A stretch of 64,000 nt of DNA, from contig NZ_SMFQ01000003.1 in the NCBI RefSeq assembly GCF_004339015.1, forward strand, positions 806,001-870,000. The letters run 5' to 3'. The notes beneath the pieces are model-generated. The model was not told the origin of the DNA, ran no database searches, and was given only the letters and a program-made list of their open reading frames with translations. Position 1 is the first letter of the stretch. Every line of letters starts with the position of its first letter. This document shows positions 27,650 through 36,416 of this stretch, piece by piece. This DNA comes from Cocleimonas flava (GTDB lineage: Bacteria > Pseudomonadota > Gammaproteobacteria > Thiotrichales > Thiotrichaceae). The position numbers and the translations under genes are program-made.

Positions 27650-27655
27650 GAAAGG

Positions 27656-27681
27656 CACCCCCCTACTTTGGGGCTGTTTTT
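27656..27681 (+). repeat. Dispersed C-run/TACTT/T-run repeat, copy 7
   Basis: CACCCCCCTACTTTGGGGC then TGTTTTT. This copy can form a 4-bp CCCC/GGGG stem across the TACTTT, followed by the T-run. Intergenic, same direction as phaR and phaP. Confidence 0.85.
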
Positions 27682-27794
27682 ATAGCTTATTAATTTCATT
27701 ATAAAAATAGCCTCAAGGCCAAGTTAAAAAGATCCCAATCCTTTATATACCCTCATTTGCAGCGTTTTATTTTCAATTATTTATAAAATAATAC

Positions 27795-27852
27795 TTGACA
27801 TGATTATGGCGTTCTCCTATATTTGTTGCAACGCAGCAATGCTGCACCGCAC
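27795..27852 (+). promoter_or_regulatory. Phasin promoter with TGC-rich candidate PhaR operator
   Basis: TTGACA (27795-27800), 17 bp, TATATT (27818-27823): a textbook sigma-70 promoter. Directly downstream, 27826-27852 holds the dense TGC/GCA element TTGCAACGCAGCAATGCTGC, with GCAGC-AAT-GCTGC as an inverted core. A protein bound there would cover the transcription start. The same layout recurs at 35393 and 36337. Confidence 0.75.
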
Positions 27853-27886
27853 AATTTAATTTACTGACCTTAATGAGGATATAACC

Positions 27887-28303
27887 ATGCAACAATGGAT
27901 CGATTTAAACACTAAAATTGCTAATGACAGCCTAGCTACTCTTAAGCAATTCGGCGAGCTAAACGTTAAAACAACTGAAGCTTTTTTCGCACAACAGAAA
28001 GAAATGACTGAAGGTTTAACTTCAACTACAGAGCAGAACATTGAAAAACTTTCTGCTGCTAAAGACCCTAAAGATTTCTTCGAGATGCAGAACGAAATGT
28101 TCCAAAACTCAATTAACTTTGCAATGGGTAACTGGAAGAAAGCAATGTCAACTGTTGAAACTAACCGTGACGCATACAAGAAGCTTTCTGAAAAGTCTCT
28201 AAAGACCGCTAAAGGCAACATGGATAAAGTTGTTGAATCTGCAAAGAAGACTACAACTGAAGCTACTGAAGCTGCAAAAAAAGCAGTTAAAGCTGCAAAA
28301 TAG
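27887..28303 (+). CDS. phaP: Phasin (PhaP family)
   Basis: 138 aa, all-helical. WIDLNTKIANDSLATLKQFG and FEMQNEMFQNSINFAMGNW match the phasin_2 pattern. The C-terminus is an Ala/Lys-rich amphipathic helix (AAKKAVKAAK). Coats PHA granules. Strong promoter, own terminator and codon choice typical of a highly expressed gene. Placed between phaR and phaB. Confidence 0.92.
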   Translation: MQQWIDLNTKIANDSLATLKQFGELNVKTTEAFFAQQKEMTEGLTSTTEQNIEKLSAAKDPKDFFEMQNEMFQNSINFAMGNWKKAMSTVETNRDAYKKLSEKSLKTAKGNMDKVVESAKKTTTEATEAAKKAVKAAK

Positions 28304-28371
28304 TATTGAAAAAAATAGAGGCGGCTGGTTTTGACTATTGTCATAATTAGTCGCACTATATAGATACACTG

Positions 28372-28420
28372 GGCCTCACCACCTTTTCTTGAAAAATAGA
28401 ATAAGTGGTGCGGCCTTTTT
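28372..28420 (+). terminator. Terminator between phaP and phaB
   Basis: GGCC-T-CACCAC pairs with GTGGTG-C-GGCC (10 pairs, one mismatch), then TTTTTG. It lets phaP be transcribed separately, with limited read-through to phaB. Confidence 0.8.
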
Positions 28421-28453
28421 GTTATAACCGCTAGAAGATGGAGAGTAAAAAAG

Positions 28454-29203
28454 ATGGGAAAAAACAATGTTGCCCTAGTAACGGGTGGTACAGGTGGAAT
28501 TGGTGAAGAGATTTGTAGACAACTTGCAGCAACAGGCTGCAAAGTAGTAGCAAACTACTTCCCTGCTGATAAAGAAAATGCAGAAAGCTGGCAAGCAGCT
28601 CAAAAAGAAGCAGGGTTTGATATCGAACTTGCTCCATGTGATGTAACAGATTTTGACGCGACTGGCGCAATGATTGCAGATATTCAAAGCAATGTTGGTC
28701 CAATCGACGTATTAGTTAACTGTGCGGGTATCACTCGCGATGCAACGATCAAAAACATGGACATCGATGCATGGAAAGCAGTTATCGACACTAACCTTAC
28801 CAGCGCATTCAACGTTACTAAGCCAGTTCTTCTTGGAATGACTGAGCGTGGTTACGGCCGCATCATCAACATCTCTTCTGTAAACGGCCAACGTGGTCAA
28901 TTCGGTCAACCTAACTATTCTGCTGCTAAAGCAGGTATTCATGGTTTCACGATGTCTGCAGCTTATGAAGGCGCACGCAAAGGCGTTACAGTTAACACTG
29001 TTGCTCCAGGCTACGTATCTACAGCAATGACAGAAGCAATGCCAGAAAACGTACTAGCTTCAATCATCGGTGGCATCCCTATGGGTCGTATGGCTCAGCC
29101 AGCTGAGATTGCATCTGCAGTACTTTGGTTATCAAGTGAAGACAATAGCTACACAACAGGTGCTTGTATTCCTGTAAACGGCGGACTATTCGTTAGTCAC
29201 TAA
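28454..29203 (+). CDS. phaB: Acetoacetyl-CoA reductase
   Basis: 249 aa short-chain dehydrogenase of the PhaB type. NADPH site TGGTGGIGEEI, NAG-type motif NCAGITRDATIKNM, catalytic Ser in NISSVNGQRGQFGQ, Tyr and Lys in NYSAAKAG, then GVTVNTVAPGYVSTAMTEAM. Reduces acetoacetyl-CoA to (R)-3-hydroxybutyryl-CoA for PHB. Sits between phaP and phaA. Confidence 0.96.
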   Translation: MGKNNVALVTGGTGGIGEEICRQLAATGCKVVANYFPADKENAESWQAAQKEAGFDIELAPCDVTDFDATGAMIADIQSNVGPIDVLVNCAGITRDATIKNMDIDAWKAVIDTNLTSAFNVTKPVLLGMTERGYGRIINISSVNGQRGQFGQPNYSAAKAGIHGFTMSAAYEGARKGVTVNTVAPGYVSTAMTEAMPENVLASIIGGIPMGRMAQPAEIASAVLWLSSEDNSYTTGACIPVNGGLFVSH

Positions 29204-29242
29204 ATTGTTTTCAGCTTTAACAGCAGTGAATAATAAGTAATA

Positions 29243-29281
29243 AATACCCTCTTTAATCGATGATTATTGAGGGTATTTTTG
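29243..29281 (+). terminator. Terminator after phaB
   Basis: 9-bp stem AATACCCTC / GAGGGTATT with a 17-base loop, then a T-run (TTTTTG). Confidence 0.75.
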
Positions 29282-29454
29282 TATATGGGTTCTATACTCT
29301 ATTTGACGTTGTTTAATATTGCTTAAGATTGAGTAGTTTTAAATTATTTTAAATAACTTATCCTTTGTTTGACTTTAATTTACTTTAATTGACTTTAATT
29401 AAGTCTAACAAGCGCTAACAATGTTAAAACATACCAAATATCAGATTTCTAATT

Positions 29455-29532
29455 ATTGATCTCTAATTAAGAGTCTCTAAATAGGAGTCTCTGGATATAG
29501 ATCTCCAGATATGGATCTCTTAGTAAACATAA
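29455..29532. repeat. Degenerate ~14-bp tandem repeat upstream of phaA
   Basis: Five or so loose units around TCTCT and GAGTCTCT/GATCTC, each followed by an AT-rich stretch. The preceding 29330-29400 also repeats TTTAATTNACTTTAA. These fill the 342-bp phaB-phaA gap after the terminator. No gene is visible here. Confidence 0.55.
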
Positions 29533-29545
29533 AAGGATATAAAAA

Positions 29546-30730
29546 ATGAGCGAAGACATAGTAATTGTTGCGGCGGGTCGTACAGCAGTCGGTAATTTCA
29601 GTGGAAGCCTGGCTTCTGTTCCGGCATCAACATTAGGTGCAAACGTCATCAAAGGACTCGTTGCGCAAACAGGTATTGATCCTGCGAGTGTGGACGAAGT
29701 CATCATGGGTGACGTATTAACAGCTGGTTTAGGCCAGAACCCTGCGCGTCAGGCAGTAATCGAAGCTGGACTTCCAGAATCAGTGCCTGCTATGACAATC
29801 AACAAAGTATGTGGCAGTGGTTTAAAATCAGTGGTGCTTGCGTATCAGGCGATCGCTTGTGGCGATGCTGATATCGTAATTGCAGGTGGTCAGGAAAACA
29901 TGACTGCAGCGCCTCACGTTCTACCGCATTCAAGAAACGGTCAGAAGATGATGGACTGGACAATGAAAGATTCCATGATCACAGATGGTCTATGGTGTGC
30001 ATTTAATGATTACCACATGGGTATGACAGCAGAGAATATCGCTAATCAATACGGCTTTACACGTGAAGAGCAAGATGCTTTTGCCGCTGGTTCACAGCAA
30101 AAAGCAGAAGCTGCGCAAAAAGCGGGTAAGTTTAAAGATGAAATCATTCCTGTTGAAATTCCACAACGTCGTGGTGACCCAGTTGTTTTTGCTGAAGACG
30201 AATTCATCCGTCCTGGCACAACCGCAGAAAGCCTAGGTAAATTACGTCCTGCTTTCACTAAAGAAGGAACCGTTACAGCGGGTAATGCTTCTGGTATCAA
30301 CGATGGTGCAGCAGCGGTTGTTGTAATGACACGTTCAAACGCAGAGAAGCTTGGTCTTGAGCCACTCGCTAAAATCGTAGCAAGCGCATCAACAGGTGTT
30401 GACCCTAAAATCATGGGTACCGGTCCTATTTCGGCAAGTCAGAAATGTTTGAAAAAAGCAGGTTGGACTGTTGACGATCTTGACCTTGTTGAAGCTAACG
30501 AAGCATTCGCTGCACAAGCAATGTCAGTTAACAAAGACATGGAGTGGGATTTAAGCAAGATCAATGTAAACGGCGGCGCAATTGCAATCGGACACCCAAT
30601 CGGTGCTTCTGGAGCGCGCGTACTGGTTTCATTACTCCACGAAATGAAACGCGAAGATGCAAAGAAAGGTCTAGCGACTTTATGTATCGGTGGCGGAATG
30701 GGAATCGCACTTGCTGTAGAGCGTGCATAG
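29546..30730 (+). CDS. phaA: Acetyl-CoA acetyltransferase (beta-ketothiolase)
   Basis: 394 aa, standard thiolase II length. Catalytic Cys in [15 protein letters not shown] (about 88), [12 protein letters not shown], His in [10 protein letters not shown] (about 350) and Cys in [10 protein letters not shown] (about 380). Condenses two acetyl-CoA to acetoacetyl-CoA, the first step of PHB synthesis. Ribosome site AAAAGGATAT. Downstream hairpin terminator. Confidence 0.96.
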   Translation: MSEDIVIVAAGRTAVGNFSGSLASVPASTLGANVIKGLVAQTGIDPASVDEVIMGDVLTAGLGQNPARQAVIEAGLPESVPAMTINKVCGSGLKSVVLAYQAIACGDADIVIAGGQENMTAAPHVLPHSRNGQKMMDWTMKDSMITDGLWCAFNDYHMGMTAENIANQYGFTREEQDAFAAGSQQKAEAAQKAGKFKDEIIPVEIPQRRGDPVVFAEDEFIRPGTTAESLGKLRPAFTKEGTVTAGNASGINDGAAAVVVMTRSNAEKLGLEPLAKIVASASTGVDPKIMGTGPISASQKCLKKAGWTVDDLDLVEANEAFAAQAMSVNKDMEWDLSKINVNGGAIAIGHPIGASGARVLVSLLHEMKREDAKKGLATLCIGGGMGIALAVERA

Positions 30731-30787
30731 TTCCTGACTGATATGTTTTAAATCAATATTTAAAAGATTTAAAACCTGTCTCTTAAT

Positions 30788-30815
30788 AAAAGCCGTTCTT
30801 ATGAACGGCTTTTTA
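30788..30815 (+). terminator. Terminator after phaA
   Basis: 11-bp perfect stem AAAAGCCGTTC / GAACGGCTTTT, 4-base loop, T-run. Confidence 0.9.
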
Positions 30816-30932
30816 TTTGATCTGTTTCAGCACAGGGCTACTCAAGGGCTATTTAAACAACCACTAAAAAAGCACTAAAACCTTATTGGGATAACAACAC
30901 CTTAGATAAGCTAAAATAAGTATTCATTAGGT

Positions 30933-30959
30933 CACCCCCCTACTTTGAGGCACTTTTTT
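30933..30959 (+). repeat. Dispersed C-run/TACTT/T-run repeat, copy 8
   Basis: CACCCCCCTACTTTGAGGC then AC and TTTTTT, ending 7 bp before the ATG of the GNAT gene, where a ribosome binding site would be expected. Confidence 0.85.
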
Positions 30960-30966
30960 AGAATCA

Positions 30967-32088
30967 ATGAAATTCATCTGTTACAACAACTGGAATCAGC
31001 TTTCCAGCAGTAGCGCTGCGCTTTTTACACAAGCAGAGAACCACAGCCTTTTCTTCTCACGTCACTGGTTTGAAAATATTGTTGTAACCGCACTCGATGA
31101 TGAGCAAAAACTACTGCTAGCCTGTGTAATTGATGAGAACCCGGATAATGAAACTAGCGTTCTAGCAATCTTACCTTTGATTACTCGTGAAAATAAGGAA
31201 TGGACTTCACTCTGCCATTCATACAGTGCTCTCTACTCCCTGTTACTGGCAGAAAATCAGCAACAAGAAATTCTTAACTGTCTCTGTCTGGGATTAAAGA
31301 CACTCTCGTTTGACTATCTAACCATTCAACCTGTTGCTGAAGATGATGACAATATACAAAAGTTACAACTCACGATGGAATCTTGCGGGTTCTCTTGCCA
31401 TCGGCGCTTTCGTTTTTATAACTGGTTTCATCGAACACAAGGACAAAGCTTTGCCGATTACTTGGCAGAGCGACCTTCTAAAGTGCGCAATACCATCGTT
31501 CGCAAGCAACGCAAACTTGAACGGGAGCATGGTTATCAGATACGACTCCATATAAGCGATGATATCGACAAAGCCTTAACTGAGTATCACGACATCTATA
31601 AAGTGAGCTGGAAGGCAAATGAGCAATACGAACAGATTGTTCAAGGCTTTACTGGCAGAGCCTCCAAATCAGGCTGGACAAGACTTGCCATCTTATACCT
31701 TGACGACCAACCGGTTGCGGCTCACCTTTGGTATGTAGTGAACCGGAAAGCGAGTATTTTCAGGCTGGTTTATGATCAATCATGGCAACAGTATTCTCCC
31801 GGGTCTATTCTAATGGCGCACTTAATGGAATATGTGATTGATACTGATAAGGTTGAGGAGATTGATTTTTTGACGGGAAATGAACGTTATAAACAAGACT
31901 GGATGACTGAACGAAGAGAACGTTGGGAGCTTACCTTTGTTAAAAAACCAGAAGACGATTCAAAAACAATGGCAAACACAAATGTGAAAACAAGGGTGAA
32001 GACAAAGGCGAAAACTAAAACAAAGTCTGAGATTAAAGCCAAATTGCTATCAACAATCAGCAGAACAATAAAGAAACTAAGCCAATAA
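30967..32088 (+). CDS. GNAT-fold acetyltransferase of the FemAB/CelD (BioF2) type
   Basis: 373 aa. Double-GNAT pattern: RPSKVRNTIVRKQRKLEREHG (about 176), ALTEYHDIYKVSWKANEQYE, ARLAILYLDDQPVAAHLWYV-like block near 235-262, YSPGSILMAHLMEYVID and EIDFLTGNERYKQDWM. Similar proteins act in polysaccharide or cell-wall acylation; the substrate is unknown. The C-terminus is a Lys/Thr-rich basic tail from about 335. No Shine-Dalgarno precedes the ATG, because a dispersed repeat occupies that space. Confidence 0.82.
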   Translation: MKFICYNNWNQLSSSSAALFTQAENHSLFFSRHWFENIVVTALDDEQKLLLACVIDENPDNETSVLAILPLITRENKEWTSLCHSYSALYSLLLAENQQQEILNCLCLGLKTLSFDYLTIQPVAEDDDNIQKLQLTMESCGFSCHRRFRFYNWFHRTQGQSFADYLAERPSKVRNTIVRKQRKLEREHGYQIRLHISDDIDKALTEYHDIYKVSWKANEQYEQIVQGFTGRASKSGWTRLAILYLDDQPVAAHLWYVVNRKASIFRLVYDQSWQQYSPGSILMAHLMEYVIDTDKVEEIDFLTGNERYKQDWMTERRERWELTFVKKPEDDSKTMANTNVKTRVKTKAKTKTKSEIKAKLLSTISRTIKKLSQ

Positions 32089-32173
32089 ACAAACAAATAA
32101 AAACCTAATATCATTCAAAGGTGTGGGGTGGCTTAAATAAATAGGATTAATTAGGCTAAACCCAAAAAGCAAA

Positions 32174-32196
32174 AAGGCCATTCAATGAATGGCCTT
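32174..32196. terminator. Bidirectional hairpin between convergent genes
   Basis: Perfect 11-bp palindrome AAGGCCATTCA / TGAATGGCCTT with one central base. The minus strand continues GCTTTTTGGG, giving a T-run for the reverse direction. Sits between the GNAT gene and the class I PHA synthase gene. Confidence 0.8.
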
Positions 32197-32224
32197 AAGT
32201 ACGTTTTCAGGGTTAATTGAAGCG

Positions 32225-34756
32225 TTACTTTTTCTTTGCGTTTTTGCTTTCTAACTCCTTAGCCTGTGCGGGCCAAGTGCTAGTATCAAAACGTCGGTTT
32301 TTAACATCTAACGTATCCATTTTTTCCAGGATTTGCTTCGGTGTCATCGCCGCTATCTCTGAGTACGCATTGATACCCAAAGAGTTCAACATTTCTGCAA
32401 CTTTAGGACCAACGCCACTAATTGCCGTTAAGTCGTCTTTCGCTGATGAAGCTGCCGTAGCTGCTTTTTTAGCTTCAGCGACAGGTGCTGCTTTAGGAGC
32501 CGCTGGCTTCTTAGGCGCTTCTGCTTTTAAATCCAACTGAGCCTGACTCGCCTGAGGTTTCGCGTTTTTAGCCGCAGGTTTTGACTGAGTAGCAGGTTTA
32601 GCTTTCGCCGCCGGTGCTGCTTTTGGGGCAGCTGGCTTTTTAACTTCTGCAGTCTTTACTTCCGCTTTTTTTGCTACTGGTTTTGTAGTTTCGGCTTTCT
32701 TAACTTCTGGCTTTTTGGTAGCAGGCTTCTTCGCTACTGGCTTTTTAGCTTCCGGTTTTTTAGCTTCAACTTTCTTAGCTGCTGGTTTTTTTGCTTCGGC
32801 TTTCGTAGCAGCAGGTTTATTCGCGGCTGGTTTTTTTGCTTCGGCTTTCTTGGCTTCAGCTTTCTTAGCAGTTGGTTTTTTAGCAGCTGTTTTTTTAGCT
32901 GTTGCGGGCTTTGGCTTTTTAGCAGGGTCAAGTTTGGTGTATTCAACAACCGGTGAAGGATCATCGACTTTACACTTAACGTATGTACCTGGTGCATCTT
33001 CGATAGCTTTTAAACCACCTTTGCCTACCGCACGTGCTTTAACAGTTTCGTTATCTAAAGGACGAACCCAAGAGTCCCAGTTTGGCCACCATGATCCTTC
33101 GTTAACTTCAGCTGCATCAGCCCAAGCCTGTGGGTCATCAGGTAGTGTATCTGTCACTCTGTAACCGTATTTTTTCGCTTCTGGCGGATTGATAATACCA
33201 GCGATATGACCTGATCCACCAAGGATGAAACGGGTATCGCCTGAGAATAATTTCGCACCTGAGTAAGTTGATAACCAAGGAGCAATATGATCTTCTACCG
33301 CAGAAATAAAACACACAGGAATATCGACACTAGAAATATCGATTGGCGTACCTTTAACACTCAATTTATTAGGCTTACAAAGATTGTTATCTTTATACAT
33401 ATTACGTAGATACCATGAATGCATGGTTGGCGTCATACGTGTTGAATCCGAGTTCCAGTACAATAAGTCAAATGGACGTGGATCATTACCCAGTAAATAG
33501 TTATTTACATAGAATGACCAGATCAAGTCGTTAGCACGTAACATATTGAACGCGCCTGACATCTTGGAACCTTTCAGACAGCCCTCTTCTTCCATGGATT
33601 TTTCAAGGCTAGCAATTTGGCCTTCATCGATAAATACACCTAACTCACCCGGATCGGCAAAATCAATCATGGTGGTGAAGAAGGTCGCAGATTTAACGCG
33701 GTTATCGCCATTCGCTTTCATATAAGCGAGAGAAGTCGATAATAAAGTACCACCAATACAATACCCGATTGCATTGATTTCACTTTCGCCGGTAGCTTGC
33801 TCTACTGCATCGACAGCTGTCACCACACCTTCTGTGACATAATCTTCAAAACCAACCTCTTTGTAGGTTTCATCAGGGTTAATCCATGAAACGACAAATA
33901 CGGTGTGACCTTGATCGACCATCCATTTCAGCATTGAGTTTTTAGGCTGTAAGTCCATGATGTAGAACTTGTTGATCCATGGTGGAACAATCAATAAAGG
34001 ACGCTTCAATACAGTATCCGTTGAAGGTGTGTATTGAATGAGCTGGAACATTTTGTTCTGGAAAACAACTTTACCCGGCGTTGTCGCAACATTCTCACCC
34101 AGCGTAAATGCTGAGGTATCTGTCATGCGGATTTTAAGTTGGCCTTCGCCTTCTTCTAAATCTTCGAGCATGTTCTTTAAACCATGAACAAGATTTGCGC
34201 CTTTTGTTTCAATCACTTTTTCTAAAACTGCAGGGTTCGTAGCCGCGAAGTTTGTAGGTGACATCGAATCAAGGTAACGCTCGGTGAAGAATTTTACTTT
34301 TTCAGCGGTTTTATCATCCAAACCTTCAACATCGGATACTGAATTACGCATGTATTCTGAAGTAAGAAGATAAGACTGCTTGATTAAATTGAAGGCAGAT
34401 TTTTCTGTCCAATCATCATGCTTGAAACGGCGATCACCTTTTTCTTCAGTGATCACAGGATCAGCTTTAGCTTCATCACTGTCGGAGAACGCACCAGTCA
34501 AAGCCTGTTGACCTAGTTGCATGGATTTAGTCCAGAAATTCATGCTGTCTTGCATGACTTTTCCTGGGTTTTTAACCGCTTCGGTAAACCATTTTGAATA
34601 AGCTTCACTGAGCTTAAACGGGTCCATATCTTTAGTTTCGTGAGCTTCGGCAAATACTTTCATGAGATCTTCTACATGCTTGAAGTTATTTCTCATTTCT
34701 TCAGCTGCAGACCCAAACCCCAGCGCGTTTAAATCTTCTTGTTTAGAATCGGACAT
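32225..34756 (-). CDS. phaC: Class I PHA synthase fused to a Lys/Ala/Pro tail and helix-hairpin-helix domain
   Basis: 843 aa, against about 590 for class I PhaC. Residues 1 to ~605 are a complete synthase: WTEKSAFNLIKQSYLL, PLLIVPPWINKFYIMDL, box GYCIGGT with catalytic Cys333, SAVEDHIAPW (Asp), GGSGHIAGIINPP (His), and the usual end APGTYVKCK. From ~611 to ~770 runs a tail of AKKP/AEAKK repeats like histone H1 or PhaF. Residues ~770-843 form a helix-hairpin-helix domain (LTAISGVGPKVAEMLNSLGI). I infer nucleic-acid binding, which would tie the nascent granule to the chromosome. Transcribed after the 34838 phasin gene. Note that the symbol also applies to the class III gene at 24676. Confidence 0.93.
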   Translation of the reverse strand: MSDSKQEDLNALGFGSAAEEMRNNFKHVEDLMKVFAEAHETKDMDPFKLSEAYSKWFTEAVKNPGKVMQDSMNFWTKSMQLGQQALTGAFSDSDEAKADPVITEEKGDRRFKHDDWTEKSAFNLIKQSYLLTSEYMRNSVSDVEGLDDKTAEKVKFFTERYLDSMSPTNFAATNPAVLEKVIETKGANLVHGLKNMLEDLEEGEGQLKIRMTDTSAFTLGENVATTPGKVVFQNKMFQLIQYTPSTDTVLKRPLLIVPPWINKFYIMDLQPKNSMLKWMVDQGHTVFVVSWINPDETYKEVGFEDYVTEGVVTAVDAVEQATGESEINAIGYCIGGTLLSTSLAYMKANGDNRVKSATFFTTMIDFADPGELGVFIDEGQIASLEKSMEEEGCLKGSKMSGAFNMLRANDLIWSFYVNNYLLGNDPRPFDLLYWNSDSTRMTPTMHSWYLRNMYKDNNLCKPNKLSVKGTPIDISSVDIPVCFISAVEDHIAPWLSTYSGAKLFSGDTRFILGGSGHIAGIINPPEAKKYGYRVTDTLPDDPQAWADAAEVNEGSWWPNWDSWVRPLDNETVKARAVGKGGLKAIEDAPGTYVKCKVDDPSPVVEYTKLDPAKKPKPATAKKTAAKKPTAKKAEAKKAEAKKPAANKPAATKAEAKKPAAKKVEAKKPEAKKPVAKKPATKKPEVKKAETTKPVAKKAEVKTAEVKKPAAPKAAPAAKAKPATQSKPAAKNAKPQASQAQLDLKAEAPKKPAAPKAAPVAEAKKAATAASSAKDDLTAISGVGPKVAEMLNSLGINAYSEIAAMTPKQILEKMDTLDVKNRRFDTSTWPAQAKELESKNAKKK

Positions 34757-34837
34757 ATCATCCTCCAGAATTCAATGATGTGTAATTGAAATACGTAAAT
34801 AGTAACTAATGTAACTTAACAGATCTTATTCAGGCTA

Positions 34838-35332
34838 TTAAGCAATGTCAGATAATGTTTTCTTGAACTCTTCCATGCTTTCTTCAAGACGCTTGCTTAC
34901 TTTTTCAGCAATTTCTTCTTGAGTCTTTTTAGCCATTTCGCTGATTTCAGTAGAGTTAGCTAAAGCTTTTTCGTAAGCGTGCTGGATTAATTCAACTTGC
35001 TTGCTTGCCGCTTCTTGTGGTGAACCAGAACTTGCAAGTGCTTGTATCGCATCTGTAGCTTCTGTCATCGCCTGCTTTAACATTTCAGCCTGGCGTTCTA
35101 GCAATACTTTAGAGCTATCTGCAAACGTTTGGTTAGTCGCCATTAATAATGCCATGTTTTTTTCTTGTGATGCTTTGATTGCATCAAAATCAAACTTACC
35201 TTTAAGCGTATCGTTAAATGCATCCATACTGAAAGCATCCATGTTAAAGGTACTTTGTAGTTGCTCTGCTAATTTGCTTGGGTCAAATTGCTCAAATGCT
35301 TTTGTGAAATCAAATGGGTTGTTAGTAGACAT
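34838..35332 (-). CDS. Phasin family protein
   Basis: 164 aa, helical. NPFDFTKAFEQFDPSKLAEQ, then KASQEKNMALLMATNQTFADS and the coiled C-terminal half (MAKKTQEEIAEKVSKRLEES) match phasins. It is 81 bp upstream of the class I synthase gene and probably co-transcribed. Granule coat protein; different in sequence from the phasin at 27887. Confidence 0.88.
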   Translation of the reverse strand: MSTNNPFDFTKAFEQFDPSKLAEQLQSTFNMDAFSMDAFNDTLKGKFDFDAIKASQEKNMALLMATNQTFADSSKVLLERQAEMLKQAMTEATDAIQALASSGSPQEAASKQVELIQHAYEKALANSTEISEMAKKTQEEIAEKVSKRLEESMEEFKKTLSDIA

Positions 35333-35392
35333 AATAGAATCCTTAATAAATAGTGTAAATAATTTTTAGTACAGCAAACCATCTCGATGAAT

Positions 35393-35441
35393 TGCTGCAC
35401 TGCACAAACTCTAATAATAGAGACTTTAAACAGAAAGTCAA
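35393..35441 (-). promoter_or_regulatory. Promoter of the second phasin/class I synthase operon with TGC box
   Basis: On the minus strand TTGACT (35436-35441), 16 bp, TATTAT (35414-35419), followed by GTGCAGTGCAGCA at 35393-35405. Same arrangement as the phaP promoter: TGC-rich element just downstream of the -10 box. Candidate PhaR operator. Confidence 0.7.
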
Positions 35442-35506
35442 CACTTAAAAAACAGGCGTTGAGCTAGCTATATCAGGCTTAATTCATACAATATTCAAAA
35501 AACAAA

Positions 35507-35923
35507 TTAGTCGCGTGTTAACCACGGTACAAATACAACAGCTTCTCCTTCAACGAGGATATTTCCGTCAACATCTATGCACGTTGTTTTCAAAGTCACT
35601 ATCGGTTTAGTTTCATGTATTTTGATCACTTCAACACTCGCCACTATCTCGGTATCAAAATAGACCGGTGCTTTAAATTGCAGGTTCTGACCCATGTAGA
35701 TAGTGCCTTCACCCGGTAAGTGCGCACCTAATAACGCAGAGAACAAGCTTCCGACAAGCATTCCATGAACGATTCTGTGTTTGAATTGTGTAGCCGCTGC
35801 ATAAGCTGCATCGAGATGTGCGGGATTTTTATCACCCGATAATTCTGCATAATCGATCACGTCCTGTTCTGTGAATGAACGTGTAATTGATGCGCTATCT
35901 CCAATCTTTAACGTAGTTGCCAT
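35507..35923 (-). CDS. phaJ: MaoC-family (R)-specific enoyl-CoA hydratase
   Basis: 138 aa from the ATG at 35921-35923, preceded by GAGGGAG; the longer frame to 35947 lacks such a site. Hot-dog fold with the hydratase-2 motif around YAELSGDKNPAHLDAAYA (catalytic Asp and His) and HRIVHGMLVGSLFSALLG. Links beta-oxidation enoyl-CoA to (R)-3-hydroxyacyl-CoA for the synthases. Context within the PHA island supports PhaJ over other MaoC proteins. Confidence 0.88.
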   Translation of the reverse strand: MATTLKIGDSASITRSFTEQDVIDYAELSGDKNPAHLDAAYAAATQFKHRIVHGMLVGSLFSALLGAHLPGEGTIYMGQNLQFKAPVYFDTEIVASVEVIKIHETKPIVTLKTTCIDVDGNILVEGEAVVFVPWLTRD

Positions 35924-36180
35924 TACTCTCCCTCTTCTGGTTAACAATCATTTTCTTATAAGTCTTTAACTTATACTTTAGTAGCATTTTATTCTTTAGG
36001 TAAAAATAACTGAGACTTGTTTGATAAAGGTCGTATTTATTAGCCTTTCCTTTGAAAAATAATGGTCGAAAAAAGAATAGCGAAAAATAATGGTCGGATA
36101 GTGAAGTTTGGTTGGTGATGAGCACAGAAGTCGATTATTCAAATAGACTATTTTTAATAGCCTTAAATAAGCAACTCTTT

Positions 36181-36207
36181 AAAAAAACGCCCATAAGTAG
36201 GGGGGTG
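36181..36207 (-). repeat. Dispersed C-run/TACTT/T-run repeat, copy 9
   Basis: Minus-strand copy: CACCCCCCTACTTATGGGC then GTTTTTTT. Lies in the 493-bp divergent gap between phaJ and phaZ. The rest of that gap holds AT-rich DNA and the phaZ promoter. Confidence 0.8.
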
Positions 36208-36306
36208 CCTTAAAGTGATTGTTAAAGAAAAATGATTTGCTAGAAAGATAATGCGCGCATTTATGAACAAAAAATAAGCATAAAGCCCCCTAGTAATACG
36301 GAAAAC

Positions 36307-36356
36307 TTGCATTAACTCATCTTAAGCGTATAAATATTGCGCTTGCTGCAGCGCAA
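36307..36356 (+). promoter_or_regulatory. phaZ promoter with TGC-rich palindrome
   Basis: TTGCAT (36307-36312), 16 bp, TATAAA (36329-36334), then at 36337-36356 a palindrome TTGCGCT-TGCTGC-AGCGCAA with perfect 7-bp arms. Third PHA promoter with a TGC box at the transcription start; candidate PhaR operator. Confidence 0.7.
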
Positions 36357-36416
36357 AATTGAATAACTAATAATTCACATTCTAATAACACATAATAATC
36401 GGGGCTACCAATCACC

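Noticed and set aside
32120..32150. GGTGTGGGGTGGC near the GNAT gene end as a minus-strand repeat copy
   Set aside because: The core TACTT/AAGTA and T-run are missing.
32715..33164. Plus-strand Ala/Gly/Phe-rich frame opposite the class I phaC tail
   Set aside because: Antisense of the AKKP repeats; composition mirrors the repeat and no ribosome site is present.
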